64,000 nt of DNA, from positions 1,125,451-1,189,450 of the forward strand of contig JAJVDF010000215.1 of NCBI GenBank assembly GCA_022410635.1, read 5' to 3'. Position 1 is the stretch's first letter, and every line of letters starts with the position of its first letter. Origin of the DNA: Tretioscincus oriximinensis (taxonomy: Eukaryota > Chordata > Lepidosauria > Squamata > Gymnophthalmidae). This document shows, piece by piece, positions 23,917 to 35,510 of this stretch. The translations under genes and the position numbers were made by a program. A model generated the notes under the pieces. The model did no database searches and was not told the DNA's origin. It saw only the letters and a program-made list of their open reading frames with translations.

Positions 23917-26900
23917 AGAGGAACATGCAAGGATCTCCATCCTCTCAGACAAATGGCAAGGCAAAATTACAGGTCAAACCTGGACTCTTGCTTCTACCTG
24001 GCATTTGTTTCCAGAATGCATCCAGTGGCACAAAAATTCACAGAATTACACAATCATTTATTCCTGCACTTGCACTGTTTTTGTCTCTATGCTTGGCTGT
24101 GGGCATTTTCCTCAAGAAAAACCAGAAACAAATGCCAGACAAGGTAGCCTCAGTATCACTATGTGATTTTTCTTTTTTCACAACAGTATTCCAAGATTTC
24201 ACCTTTATATCCAAGGACTAGGTTAGAAATATCACAGATATGTGTAACATTCCCAATACTATGTGGAATAATATAGACTACAGCAGAATCCAACGAAGCC
24301 TCCATTAGTCTACACCATGCAGGTGCNAGATATAACCNAGAAAAAGGTTAAATGTGGAAAACACCAATGTGTACCAGATTAAACTCTTAGGGTAAAATTG
24401 CACTGAGCTTTATGCTGGGCTATATCTCAGGACAGGGCTTGGCTATCCACATGCCAATGTACACTTTAGCAGGCCCCACTTAGGGTCTGCCATAGTCTAT
24501 AGAGCCCAGAGACCTTCAGGTACAGTACAGAATAAAAATGCAAATAAAATAAAAATATGTAGATGGCAGGTTTTCTGAATAAAACTTTGTGCAAATTCAT
24601 CCTCTGTTACCATTATAACCCTATATAGTTACAATCCACAAGAACAGTGCAGCACTTGAGTTCTAATTCTTATGAATGATGGAGATTCTAATGTTGCTCA
24701 GCTGTTAGGAGCACAGAACCAGGCAGGAAAGGGGAAGGTTATTCCAGCTTACATAGTTTGGAGAATTGTGGCAAGTTTGTGAGATCTTTAAAAGTCTTTA
24801 TGTCCCACCCCGAGATTCTAGGGTTAAGGAAGGGTAAATAAGCACATTAACCAAAATCTTGGATCAAAGTTCAACATCCACTCATTTGACAACCACAGAG
24901 AGGCGAAAATACCCATCTGTTCCCCATCTGTACACAAGACTGACTGACACAATTCCCCAAGAGTGAATGAGAAATGCAATCAGATGTCTCAGAATTAAAG
25001 AAACAGAGAGACAATCCAAGCAAAGCCTCAAGTGCAAGTTATTAATGCAGCAAACCCAGAATGAAATTTATCCAGCTATGAAGTCCATAAAACAATCATG
25101 CCTTTGGTCCAATCTGTCTTCCAGGCATGTGAAAAGAGATTCACAAAACACAGTGCTGCAAAAAACTACAAAATTCTTTCTTCCTCTCTACACTTTTGAA
25201 GCAGCTGAAGAGAGCCAAACTGTCTCTATCCTTATGCATACCTTTTCCAAAAGTCATTTTTTCTTTGATGCATGGACAAGAGGATGTTTCCACCAGATTA
25301 TGGCTGCAATGTTTGCTCTTGGACCAATACTGATTCTTTTTACAGTGAATTCAGCAGTAGAGCAAAATATAGCAAGCCAAATTAACAGCTACACACCTTT
25401 GACCAAATTAAAGAAGTTCTTCATTAAGGGAGTGGGACAAATATTTTTGCGGTAAATTGTAATCTTAAAATAAAAATTATAAAAGACAAAGGGATTGAGG
25501 AAAAGACCAACATCCTTTCATCAAGTGTACAAACTATCCTGGCTTTTCAGAGTGAGCTCAACAGCTAAGATATCAATACAGTTCCCTCTGCAGTGCCCTG
25601 CTGAGATCTGGCCCTAGTGCCAATTTCACTGAATGCCAAAGACCAGTAATCAAAGCCTAAGTTGGCAGGAAAAGTTTTTTTTTAAGTGGCAATGGAAAAA
25701 CCATTTAGTTTAGATCCAAGCACTCCATCTTTTGCAGTTTCCCCAAAACACAATTCCCCAAAAACAAATACACATTTTCCTCAGAGGAGATTATAAAAGT
25801 CTAAAAGGAAAATTAAGAAAGACAAGCAGGGAACAGGACAAGCAACAATGCAGAGGAACAAACAGGGGATGCAGCAGGCCTTCCAGAGGAATTCTGGGTT
25901 TTACATATGCAGATATAGAACAGACTCAAACCTGCTTTCTGGAAGACACTGCAGCAAATCTCTCTGAGGCTTATCCAGAAGCCAGCCTCTTCTAACTTAA
26001 CTCCTGCTCTGTGCCAGTCTCCCAGCATTGTACAGGAACCATTTGCCAACCAGTGCATTATTAGTTGCACACGGATGCAGCATTGTGTGAAAGGGGGATG
26101 ATATGAAAGACACCCTCCCTCTCCATTACATCATCAAGCTAATGAGAAGGCAGGTGACCATGCCAGGACTTGGGGTAGAGGGGGAACGAATGAACTGCCT
26201 TCTTCCTTCACTGAGGGGAGCATTTAAAGTGCCTAAACAGAGACACCAAGGAGTACATAAGGCTTCTGTGCATTTTTTTTCTGCACAGCCCGTTTTCCCC
26301 ACCCCTTTTCCTAGGAGAGGTGCCCTGAAAGCATGCGAGATTCCTATCATAATTCCTCCACCCTCTTTTTAGGAGTCCAATAAGAAAAAAGAATGGGTAT
26401 TAAAAAAAATCACTAAATTAATTTATTTAGAAAAACACTTATTCTAGCCCGTTCCCATCACTTTCGTAAAAGCATGGAGAGCGATGATATCATTACACTT
26501 CTCCAGCTTAATATAGCTGAGAAGAGCAAGCCTAAGCAATTAACGAAATGTTAAACCTGTTATCTGAAGAACTGTGGATTCCCCTCAATAGAAATGTTTC
26601 CTAGACATTCAAGTTCATGGCTAAAAAAGGGAGGATGGGCTGTGGGGAGGGAGCAACATGCCAAGTCAAGAGATTTGAAGAAAGCCTGTCTAGTAACAAG
26701 AGCAGACAGAAATATAACAATCACACCAAAAATGCAACTAAAAACCTGCCACCCAATCCTGAATCATCTGCTGTGAAGTAATCAAGAAGCGACTGTTTAA
26801 ATCCCCCAAAGGTCCTTGCTAGGTCACAGCCATTTAAAAGCCGGGACTAAAAAGAAAGGCCGGTCAGGGTTAGAAACTTCTAGGGCCTGACAGTTCAACT

Positions 26901-27245
26901 GCAAGAGAGCAGAGTTCAAATGGGGGGGGGGGAGGAGAGAGATTAGAGATCCATTAATAACAGTATTAAAAAGAGTTCAAACAGTGAAGCCAAACACACA
27001 CAAAAACCTCGGAACTTAAGGACAATTAACCTGCTGATTTCAACAGCAAAGAATGCAAGGTGCAGCCTGCTTTGAAAAGACTGTACCGAGGCTACCAATC
27101 ATTGGAAGGAGGAGGAGGGGGGGAAGATAAAATGCACCAGACTTCTAACAAACACATGCATTGCTCTGAAGTCTAAAAAGAGGGGAAGAGGAAAGAACCT
27201 TGCTCTTTTGCTAAAATCCATAGGGCTCAGAAATAGGAGCCCTGT
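23917..27245. other. No gene recognised, apart from palindromic repeat copy 1
   Basis: A 162-codon frame at 24967-25455 (+) has no recognisable domain, no splice context and AT-driven composition. The stretch leads up to the CpG-rich block and would be intron or upstream DNA of any gene starting there. Confidence 0.5.
24375..24500. repeat. Palindromic repeat, copy 1 of 3
   Basis: CTCAGGACAGGGCTTGGCTA, TCCACATGCCAATGTACACT and GTCTGCCATAGTCTATAG match the copies at 27246-27375 and 29020-29150. The right arm is shortened here. Confidence 0.7.
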
Positions 27246-27375
27246 GCCCCACTGTACTCACTGGGTGATATCGCAGACAGAGCTTGGCTATCCCTATGCC
27301 AGTGTAGATTATGGCAGGTCCCATTCGGGGCCTGCCATAGCCTACACTAACATGTAGATAGCAGGCTCCTATGGG
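27246..27375. repeat. Palindromic repeat, copy 2 of 3
   Basis: The left arm (GGGTGATATCGCAGACAGAG, CTTGGCTATCCCTATGCC) pairs with the right arm (GGCCTGCCATAGCCTACACT...GGTTACAGCCC) around CCCATTCGGG. Arms of about 60 bp with scattered mismatches suggest a foldback MITE. It lies 140 bp outside the G-run before the CpG-rich block. Confidence 0.75.
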
Positions 27376-27518
27376 CAGGTTACAGCCCAAGCTAAGGCTC
27401 CGTGGGGACAGGGCTAGGCTGTGCAGGGGGCCAGGCAGCAGAGAGGGAATTAAAAGTGGATCAAGGCAAGGCTCCTTGCAGCGGCACGAGTAATTAATGA
27501 AGCAAAGCAGATCGGCCA

Positions 27519-27556
27519 CGGGGAGGGGAGGGGAGGGGAGGGGAGGGGAGGAGAAC
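27519..27556 (+). promoter_or_regulatory. G-rich run, potential G-quadruplex
   Basis: Six or seven GGGG blocks separated by single A residues meet the classic G4 pattern. It sits immediately beside a CpG-rich block, a position typical of promoter G4 motifs. Function is inference. Confidence 0.6.
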
Positions 27557-27559
27557 TGG

Positions 27560-28110
27560 AGAGTTAATGCCAAGGGATGATTGCAGGGAGGTCAAAGGGC
27601 ACAGCAGCAAAGGTGACCTGCGACAGCAGGGAGAAAGAGCCTTACGGAGACGTCAAAGGTTATGCTGGATCAACCCCCCCTACTCCCCCCCCCCCGGCCC
27701 TCAGCTCCTCAGCCCCTCAGCCAGTTAAGCAGCAGCCTCTTCTTACCTTGGCGGCGGCAACTGCTACTGGGAGTCCCAATAATCCTCGGCCATGGCCGCC
27801 GGCACGGCCTCCTCTGGACGCGGTACCCCTCAGCCTCCCATGGCCACCCTCCCCCCGACGCCCCTCTCCCACCCCGCAGCACCACACAAGAGCCCGGTGG
27901 ACGTCGCTCCTCCCTCAGCGTAGAACCACGCCTGCTGCCTGGTCGCCTCCCACTCTGCGACTGGCCCAACGCGATGCCGCCAACACCCCCTGAGGGGGCT
28001 TCGCTCGCCCCGCCCACTTCTGGGGCGTACCATCTGGCAACACGAGTAGGGCGCCTCCCCCCCCCCCGGCAACTTTACACTCTTCTCTAGTACTACTATG
28101 TGACGTGGTC
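27560..28110. promoter_or_regulatory. CpG-rich block, probable promoter with candidate first-exon donor on the - strand
   Basis: GC-rich sequence with many CpGs, unlike the AT-rich surroundings. On the - strand GCCGCCAAG|GTAAGA at 27747/27746 is a strong donor, and a GGCGGCCATGG start context lies 46 nt before it; the frame from that ATG (MAEDYWDSQ) stops after nine codons, so the exon may be 5' UTR or read in another frame. A second frame is open for about 100 codons but this is expected in GC-rich DNA. The transcript and direction are not established. Confidence 0.5.
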
Positions 28111-28359
28111 AATTCACAAGAGACGGTTCTCGGCGAAAGTTGTCCCTGGGAAATATGGAGCACCCGCTCATGTGAAAGGGAGGCAAATAAAACCAACTCC
28201 CCCGTTGAAGTCATTTGGTCGATCCCAAACCGTACCACGTTCTGAAATGTGAGGGGGGGACCAAGGTATTTCAATGACTACTAAATTGATGCATAGACAC
28301 ACGCCTACAATTTGAGGAGGCAGGCTGTCTCTAAAGTGCGAATTGCACGTAGGAGTGAC

Positions 28360-28475
28360 GAACCCTTCATCTTTTGCTGGTGATGTCTAGAAACAATTGT
28401 GGGCCCCTATATGGAACTAGATGGATGGTGGACTGATCCAACAGGGTCCCTTTTACGCTCTTATATATATACTAT
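28360..28475 (+). mobile_element. CR1/L3 3'-end remnant
   Basis: ACTAGATGGATGGTGGACTG ATCCAACAGGGTCC and CTCTTATATA correspond to the last ~80 bp of the family at 52200-52280. Strongly diverged. Confidence 0.5.
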
Positions 28476-29019
28476 TCATCCCCGCGCCAAAGAAATCATA
28501 ACCAACACAACCATTTTAATATCAGATTATATGTAACCCTGTTGTAAAAAAATCTTGTGCACGAGGTTGAGCCTTGGGAGATGCCCAGCATAAACTTTAA
28601 TAATTGCATGTAAAGTCCAACCCACATGTGTGATTCCCCTCCGTCCACAATGGTTTCTCCCACCTTACCAAGAGGCTACATTCCCAGACGTCTCGGTCGA
28701 TACCATTTTTACTTTTAAGGGGTTGGGCGAGATAAAGAAGATAGTTGCACTTTTTCCATTTTTCTCTTGTTGACTTAACCAAGGCACACAGTTCTCCATG
28801 AATCTATTTGAATCCCATAAAAGTGGGGAAATATTTCCTTAGGGCTCCTTCTAAACAACCCAAACAAATATTGGTCACCCCGTCTTCCAAAATGGACTCA
28901 CCCAGGCCGCTTCATCCCACTACTGCAGATGATGATGGGTTGAAACCATTGGCAACAATAAAAAAGTATGAAGTTTGCGATAGGTGAATCGCAGGTTGAG
29001 CCCCTGTCCTCATGGAGCC

Positions 29020-29150
29020 TTATTCTGGATAGGATCTCGGAACAGGAGCCTGCCACCCACATGCTAGTGTAGAATGGGGCCTGCCATAGTCTATACTGGT
29101 ATGTGGATGGCCAAGCTCTTGTCCTGAGATGTTGCCCGGAGTGGATAGGG
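29020..29150. repeat. Palindromic repeat, copy 3 of 3
   Basis: TTCTGGATAGGATCTCGGAA and CCCACATGCTAGTGTAGA pair with TAGTCTATACTGGTATGTGG and CTTGTCCTGAGATGTTGCCC. Same family as 24375 and 27246; together they bracket the CpG-rich block. Confidence 0.75.
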
Positions 29151-29275
29151 CCAGATAGTAATTTTAAATTCCATTTACAGTGAATATAAACCACACAATC
29201 TAGTTCTGACAAAGGATTTATTTCCTAGGCGGAAGAGGAAAGAAGGGAATAAAAGAAGGAAGCCCAAAAGTTTAT

Positions 29276-29475
29276 TATTTACTTATATTTATACCCTGCC
29301 CTATATCTGAAGGTCTCAGGGTGGCCAACAGTAAAAACAACAATACAAAATTGACATTAAAAAACAGTATAAAACAGTATCTAAAAGTGGAAAGAGAAAT
29401 AACATTTCTTCAACCAAAGTCCAGGTTTATTCCACCTAGAGCATTTAAAACGTTTTTCATCTGCCAAAAGGCAGT
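29276..29475 (-). mobile_element. Reptile LINE/SINE 3'-end repeat (GGTCTCAGGGTGG type)
   Basis: TTTATACCCTGCCCTATATC, GGTCTCAGGGTGGCCAACAG and later CATCTGCCAAAAGGCAGTTC match the copy around 32360-32557. Orientation is taken from the A-rich/TTTA end at the left. Family name not certain. Confidence 0.5.
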
Positions 29476-29479
29476 TCTG

Positions 29480-29810
29480 GAGTTACAGGGCTTTATAGAG
29501 CCCTTTAACTCCACCCACACCAACTTCCTGTAAGCAGAAAAAATGTTTCCTGTGGGTGGAACTGGGCGCAGCAGATTCCTCCTTCCCAAGGCTAGCTACT
29601 GTGCAAGGTGGGAGCAGTACGCAAGACAGGCCCCCCACAAGGTTGGGCGGAAGAGGCTGACAGCTTCGTTGAGCTGTTGGGGATCCTAGCTTTCTATAAT
29701 AAGCATTTGTTAACGTGCTTATTGTGGCATAGAAAAGCAGGCAGAAACACAACTTAAAACCATAAAACGGGAAACAAACATTCTGTCAGGAAGTAAGCTG
29801 GCAGTGTTGA
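29480..29810 (-). repeat. Antisense copy of the GCCAGTTGTCAAC repeat
   Basis: CATAGAAAAGCAGGCAGAAA and CATAAAACGGGAAACAAACA are the reverse complement of the core at 48800 and 49340; the 5' part includes TGGGCGGAAGAGGCTG, the complement of the 49545 region. Confidence 0.7.
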
Positions 29811-30059
29811 ATATTTTTTCAAATAAACAATCTACTGTGAAAACAACAATTTTTCTTTAGTTTTAATGTGATGAATTCTGGGTGAAATCGTGTCATCAAC
29901 CAAAAGAATTAAACACTAAACAGTACAGTGTGTGAACACCATGCAATTTACAGCACTTACGATTTCTTTGCACTAAGGTGTTGCACTTACATTGGCTAAT
30001 ACCGCATGTAAACAACCTTGAGAATAAAATCTTGTTATTTTCCCTCTTCTAAACCCTCA

Positions 30060-30400
30060 CTCATTGCACTTAAATTTTAATCCATATTCAATCCACTTTC
30101 AGTGTGGTATTTACCTACATCAGTTTTGGCAATTCAAAAATGTTCAGGGATTTTGGATGAAGTTAGGAGAAAGTAAAATAATGTTGGAGAGAGCAATAAC
30201 CTCTATGAACAAGGAAGTGTATATGATTCACTGTACAAGGAATGTAAATATTAACCAAGACAAATTGACTGCACTGGATGATTTAATATCTGCAGTTCAG
30301 CTAGTAATAGTCTGTGGTTGGAAAGATCGTATGCCGGGATGGGATTATATTAGGGATATAATTAAAACTTGAAGGATAAATGTAATTATAGCAAAAATCA
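30060..30400 (+). mobile_element. L1-type LINE ORF2 C-terminal fragment
   Basis: Frame 30064-30372 contains CGIYLHQFWQFKNVQGFWMK, a degenerate version of the C-terminal Cys/His knuckle and following FW motif, then CGWKDRMPGWDYIRDIIKT. It resembles the fragments at 3029 and 63558. Fragment of a dead element. Confidence 0.65.
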
Positions 30401-30692
30401 AGAAATCCACAGGAAATGCATTATGTTGACAAACAATGAAATGGAGTCAGAAGGGACTTGGAACAGAATTTGGAGGGCCAAAAGTACACAAGTATCGTAT
30501 AATTAGTCTTCCAATTATGAGAAATGCCTAGGTGAAATAGACAAAGTGAAATATCAATTACGTAAAGAAACCCCCAAACATTTCAAGTGTTTAATTTTTT
30601 AAAAAAAGCTTTACCAAAATGTCTTCTAAAAGCAAGAACTAACAGCTCAGAGCATTTAGGTCACTATTTCACAGATGACAGATGCTTTCCAG

Positions 30693-31107
30693 TAGACTGA
30701 CCAGATTTTCTGAGGCCCAAACGGGGGTAATTAATATTCATGCTAATTTTAATATTCATAAATATGCAAATTACACATCAACATGCATTCCCTTACAAAA
30801 TTCCCACCAGAGAAATCTGTGAAACATGTGAGAATTTATTTAAGTGTGTGAGAATTTTTAACCTGTGAGAATTTTGGGAGTGCATCAGAATTTTTTTATT
30901 TTTTTACAGAGGAGAGAGTGTCTTCAGGAGCTTCCCCCGATTGGCAGAACCCCCTAGTGGTGGTGCAGTGATTTTTAAAAAATCAAAAAAAATTTTTTTG
31001 AAGTGTGCAAGAAAAACTGGAAAAACTGGAGAAATGGCACACACACACCCGGAGACCCATCCCAAAACCAGGTTTTCCCCCCAAAAAAGGGATCATCTGG
31101 TCAGCCC
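30693..31107. mobile_element. hAT-type element, TAGGCTGACCAG family (copy 1)
   Basis: Ends TAGACTGACCAGATTTTCTG and GATCATCTGGTCAGCCC are inverted repeats; flanks share TTTCCAG on both sides (7 of 8 positions, 30685-30692 and 31108-31115). The interior has ATTCATGAATATGCAAATTA-like sequence, a CCCCCTAGTGGTGGTGCAG segment and an ACCAGGTTTTCCCCCC end. Confidence 0.8.
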
Positions 31108-31812
31108 ATTTCCAGCGACTTCAGGGGACCATTTGTTTACCCCTGACAATCCTAACAGCCTTCAGCTTTTAGAAAAAGTGCCAGAAAGTCTGCTATTGAC
31201 ACTGGCTCTTTTTATACGAGGCTTTATTTTGGGTCCTGCTATCCTTTTTCTTAGACCTTTCCTACAACAAGGTCTAATACAGAAGGAGCTTCTGTCAGTT
31301 TTTTTGTTTTCAGGAACTCTAGAATAGTCTCGTGGACATACCCATATTCCTTTAGCCATAAGCAGCTACCGTGATCCATTATTTTTATGGGGAATTTTGA
31401 GAAAAGGTTTGCCAGTCCTGCATAAATGGTCTCTTAAATACAATCTGTTAATGCAGTCTTGTCAATAATATATAGAACATTTTACAAATGCTATATATTC
31501 ATTGGACAAACAGCTTAAGTAAACGCACAAGAATATTAACAGCAAAAGTGGGTGAATTTTTATATTTAGTATCTAGTGGAATAGTTTCAGTTTAAACATT
31601 TTCTTCAGCTGCTCATCAAAGGAACTGCACAACAGCTAGGATGAGTACAGAGACTTATTACTCTATACAAAATATTTCAAATTCGTGTGCATTTCTGGAA
31701 CATCTTACTTTGTAAGGCTCGGGGGTAAACCCACCCCAAATATTTTTCCTTTTTCTTCTCAAACCCATGTGTCCCCTCTCTAGCTAGCATCCAAGGTGGA
31801 AACAATGTAATC

Positions 31813-32110
31813 CAGGGGTCCTCAAATTAAAGCCCATGGGCCACATGTGGCCCACCAAGGACATTTATCTGGCCCGCAAGATGTTGTTGTTGCTGCCATC
31901 TGTCCTGCTTATCAGCCAGCTACTCCTGGGCTTACATTAACACATTCCTTGCCTTTTCAATAGCGCATGCACACAATGCACACTTCATGACACTAGTCAG
32001 CCAAAAATCTAGGAATTTGTTCATAGTTTTTTAAAAAATTATAGTCTGGCCCTCCAACAGTCTGAGGAACAGTGAACTGGCCCTCTGTTTTAAAAGTTTG
32101 AGGATCCTTG
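31813..32110. mobile_element. hAT-type non-autonomous element
   Basis: Ends CAGGGGTCCTCAAATT and AAGTTTGAGGATCCTTG are inverted repeats. A perfect 8-bp duplication ATGTAATC flanks it (31805-31812 and 32111-32118). Internal GGCCCTCCAACAGTCTGAGG and GGCCACATGTGGCCCACC are characteristic of a widespread tetrapod hAT MITE. 298 bp, non-coding. Confidence 0.93.
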
Positions 32111-32359
32111 ATGTAATCAGAAGGGGCTATCACACCATACCACCCTGAAGCCATCCCCAGGAAAAGGCTAATCGAGTCTTAAGCAGATTAAGATCAACCT
32201 TACCTGGGAATCCCCTTACCCTCAGAACCAACCAGTTTAGCAATTTGGATACCAAGTGACCTAAAGTAACCTCTATTTTCCCCAAGTTTCATAAGGAACT
32301 GGGGTTCCCTGCCAAAGTTATGTGTTTTTCACCCATTTTCCCTTATTTATTTTATTTAC

Positions 32360-33165
32360 TTATTTATTTACATTTTTATANCACCCTATACCCATAGGTC
32401 TCAGGGCAGTTAACAATAAAACCATCATTTTAACATATTAAATACAGCCTTTTCTAAAAATGGGGAGTAGACAGTAGTTTTTTAGCCAAAGGCCAGGCCA
32501 AAGAGGTGCGTCTTTAAGCATTTTCAGAAGGTGCACAGAGATGGTGATTGATGTACCTAGGGTTGCCATATTCTGGCAACCCAAAACCGGGACGGGGCGG
32601 GGTGCGCGCGCGTGTGTACGCACGTGCACATGCGCACATACGGACGCTTGTACCGAGACAGGCAAAACCTCTGCCTGTTCTCACTACAAGCGTCCGTGTG
32701 TGCACGCATGCACGCGCGCGCTTGCACCTGCTCCTTTGCTGGTGGCGGGGTTTCTCCCTGCTCTCGCCGCCAACTCGTCTGCAGCAGCGGAGCAAAAATG
32801 CTTGGGTTTGTGAGAGGAGAACAGAGCTGCCCTCCTGTTTCTAGAGGTGAGTTGGCTTTGAGAGCAGGGCGAAACCCCGCCTCCAGCCAAGGAGCAGCTA
32901 CGGCACGCTCCGAGGGTGCTCCCAGGACCCCGGAAAGCGTTGCGCAAGCTGCAGCCGTCAGCTCTGATGGCTGCTTTTCCTTTAAAATCCCGCCTTTTTA
33001 CATTCCCTGACGCAGCATCGGGGAATGTAAAAAGCCGGGATTTTAGCTTAAAACCCGGAGGGGACTATATTTTAGTCCCCAAAACCGGGTTTGTCCCGGT
33101 TTACCGAGACGTATGGCAACCCTAGACGCACCTCAAGGGGGAGACTATTCCATAGTCATGATGAT
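32360..33165 (-). mobile_element. Reptile LINE/SINE 3'-end repeat interrupted by a hAT-type element
   Basis: CACCCTATACCCATAGGTCT, GCAGTTAACAATAAAACC and AGAGGTGCGTCTTTAAGCAT belong to the same family as 29276. The run stops at 32557, resumes at 33125 (GACGCACCTCAAGGGGGAGA, CCATAGTC) and is therefore split by the insertion at 32558-33124. Confidence 0.6.
32558..33124. mobile_element. GC-rich hAT-type element (copy 2, longer)
   Basis: Ends TAGGGTTGCCATATTCTGGC and CGTATGGCAACCCTA match copy 1 at 15130. The 8-bp flanks are GATGTACC and GACGCACC, equal except for two C-to-T type changes. At 567 bp it contains two internal hairpins: GACGCTTGTA...TACAAGCGTC near 32643-32692, and CCCGCCTTTTTACATTCCC paired with GGGGAATGTAAAAAGCCGGG near 32990-33040. 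CpG-rich. Confidence 0.88.
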
Positions 33166-34059
33166 AATAGAGATGATAAAGATAGATAAAAATGAAAATT
33201 AAGAAATAATTACAAAGTTCCATTATTATACCAGCAACTAAATAATTTACAAATATTTTGTTATTGTGAAGGGTAAAATGTATGAAAATGACTGCCAAGA
33301 GGTGCACAAGTAAAAAAGAAGCAAGGACCACTGTTGTAGATTTCAGTTACTAGAGAATCATTAGTGAAGTACAAAGAATTTGAAATGCTAAATGTTATGG
33401 CCCTTCAGTTTTTTTTCTTTTAATAAACCAATGCTTTAAAAAAATCAGCAATCAGTTGATACTTCATATCATTGTTTGTAATAATTCTTTTTTAACAAAA
33501 ATTGGGTTTAAATACTTTTTTAAAAAAGGATTTAAAAAATTAGGATCGTGGTCCTAGTTCAGAATTCCATCATTGCCAAGAATAATCAATCAAGGAAGAA
33601 GTGAACAAGAGAAACAGATGGAGAAAGGCTTTTTGTTTTGCTTTCCTGGTAGCGGGCTTGCTGTTGCAGATCTTTTGCCAAGATTGTCAGCTGAAAATAG
33701 CTTGAAGGTACTTGGTACAGTATATAAAAAGATTTTTGATGGCATCCTGATTCTATCTATGCTGTGTCTTACACACATAATGTTACAGATTTCCACTTTG
33801 GAGGTCAAGCCAGAGTGTACAATAAATCCATTTGTTCATTTGCCAAACATAAGAGGAATTGTTTAGTAGTTAATTTTGCAGGCTATCCAGTAGTTTATTC
33901 TAGCTCAGAGGGTGTACTGTATAATGGTAAGAGTGCCACTTAGAACCTAGGAGTTCTTGAAAGCTCACTGGATTAGAATTGAAAGGTTCCACCAGATCAT
34001 CAGATTAACCGCCTGCTAAATGCAAGATTCACTGCAGATAGTTCAACCTCCACTTAAGT
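33166..34059. other. No gene recognised
   Basis: AT-rich DNA; frame at 33573-33866 has no family features. Confidence 0.55.
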
Positions 34060-34970
34060 CAAAGGTTTTTATTTCATCTTTTTCATGTTACAACTCATTA
34101 CATAACATCTCTTGACATTTTTTTTATTTTCTCTTATGAATATTACATAGAAAAAACAATCTAACTTTAAATTTTTCATTTTCACTCTTTAATTTATTCT
34201 CTATATACTTTTAATATTCTCCATTTTTGTTTATGCATTCTGATCTTATCCATATTATTTTCATTATTAATTTGCTATTTCTATTGCTAACATATTTACA
34301 ATATAATTATAACATTTCTGATCATCCATTTAATAATCTTTCCATCCTTCTTTAAAACTATTTGTGCACATGCTAGCAATTTATCCATTGTTTCATTTTG
34401 CACTAATGATTGGAAAATGTTCAGATCAGCATTCATAAGAACATAAGAAGAGCCATACTGGATCAGGCCACAGCCCATCAAATCCAGCATTGTGTGTCAC
34501 ACAGAGGCCCACCAAATGCACCTGGGCAGTCCGAACAGAGGAAAGCAAAATATGCTCCTGTTCATGACTCCTGCAAATGGTATTTCAGGAGTCCTGCCTG
34601 TTGCTCCATCCCGGAGGCAACATCCAGGCATCCATCCTAGTATCCATTTATTCCTTATTGTCATTCTATTATTATGCTTATCTGTGTATTTAATATATTA
34701 TTTCTTCTTGAACCTTTTTCCAATATTCATGTATTTTTTCACACTCTCAAACCATATGATAATACAGTCCCTTTTGCTGACATCCATGCCAGCACAATCG
34801 ATTTATATTTGGAAAGATTTTTATACCATTTATGTATAATCTTCCTTCTCATTTATTTCAAACTGGTATGCTTTTCGTTCCTAATATTCCATTCTACGTT
34901 GGGACTGATGATTCTTACTGTTGGAAATGTTATTCTAATATATAACCTGTACCGGCTTTTTCTTGTGCAA
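34060..34970 (-). mobile_element. L1-type LINE 3' region (antisense), split by an insertion
   Basis: TTTTGCTGACATCCATGCCAGCACAATCG at 34770-34800 is the complement of the Cys/His knuckle region (compare CCACATCCATGCCAGCATA at 3481). AT-rich coding relic on both sides of a CR1/L3 fragment at 34436-34655. No open frame of note remains. Confidence 0.65.
34436..34655 (-). mobile_element. CR1/L3 3' end inserted in an L1 relic
   Basis: AAGAACATAAGAAGAGCCAT, ACTGGATCAGGCCACAGCCC, ATCAAATCCAGCATTGTG, CCTGGGCAGTCCGAACAG and CATCCCGGAGGCAACATCC are the antisense 3' terminus of the family at 51602. It is 220 bp and 5'-truncated. Confidence 0.9.
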
Positions 34971-35289
34971 GTGAGAATAGACCTGATTCCCCATGATTCC
35001 TCATGTGATAGTCCCAGCAGCGTCTGGTGCAATTTGGGGCTGTGGAGGCGCAGGTTCCTTCAGCCTGGGCAAAGTTAGGAAAGCGGATGGAAGGAGGCAC
35101 ATTCAGGCACTTACTGGTCTCTCTCTCAGTCTGCAAGTTGAATGTCAATACAAAATGGCACCTCTACGGAAACTGAGAGAGAGACTGTAACCCCTCCTAG
35201 GCAGCCTCCCATTAGTTCAGGGATTGGCCACCCCTTTTGCCAATTAAAAAAACTGTTTGGAGCTTTTTGATTTGTTGGCAGCTCTTCTA

Positions 35290-35510
35290 TGAAAGGAGAT
35301 TTTATAAATGATTTTAATCTCTAAGTGTTCGCCGAACCCCATGAACACAGTGGCCAGAAGCTATCATATCACTTCTCAATCTTCTCTTTTGTAAGCTTTC
35401 TATATTCTTTAACTGTTCCTTATAGGAAATGGTTTACAGACCACTCATCATTTTGGTAGCTCCTTTTTGAATTTACTCCAGCTGAACCTCTACCTGCTTT
35501 GTGGCTGAGG
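35290..35510 (-). mobile_element. CR1 LINE fragment (antisense)
   Basis: GTTCCTTATAGGAAATGGTT and TACAGACCACTCATCATTTT are the complement of TGGTCTGGAAACCATG-type CR1 coding sequence near 20275-20310; the upstream part matches the following codons. Highly diverged. Confidence 0.7.

Noticed and set aside
24967..25455. 162-codon + strand frame
   Set aside because: No domain, no splice signals, and no support from neighbouring sequence.
27577..28090. Pro-rich and Arg-rich frames of 80-142 codons
   Set aside because: GC-rich DNA is open in many frames by chance; frames conflict with each other and none shows conserved features.
32514..33010. Several overlapping 90-132 codon frames
   Set aside because: They lie inside the GC-rich hAT-type element and have Cys/Ala/Arg bias from GCGC repeats.
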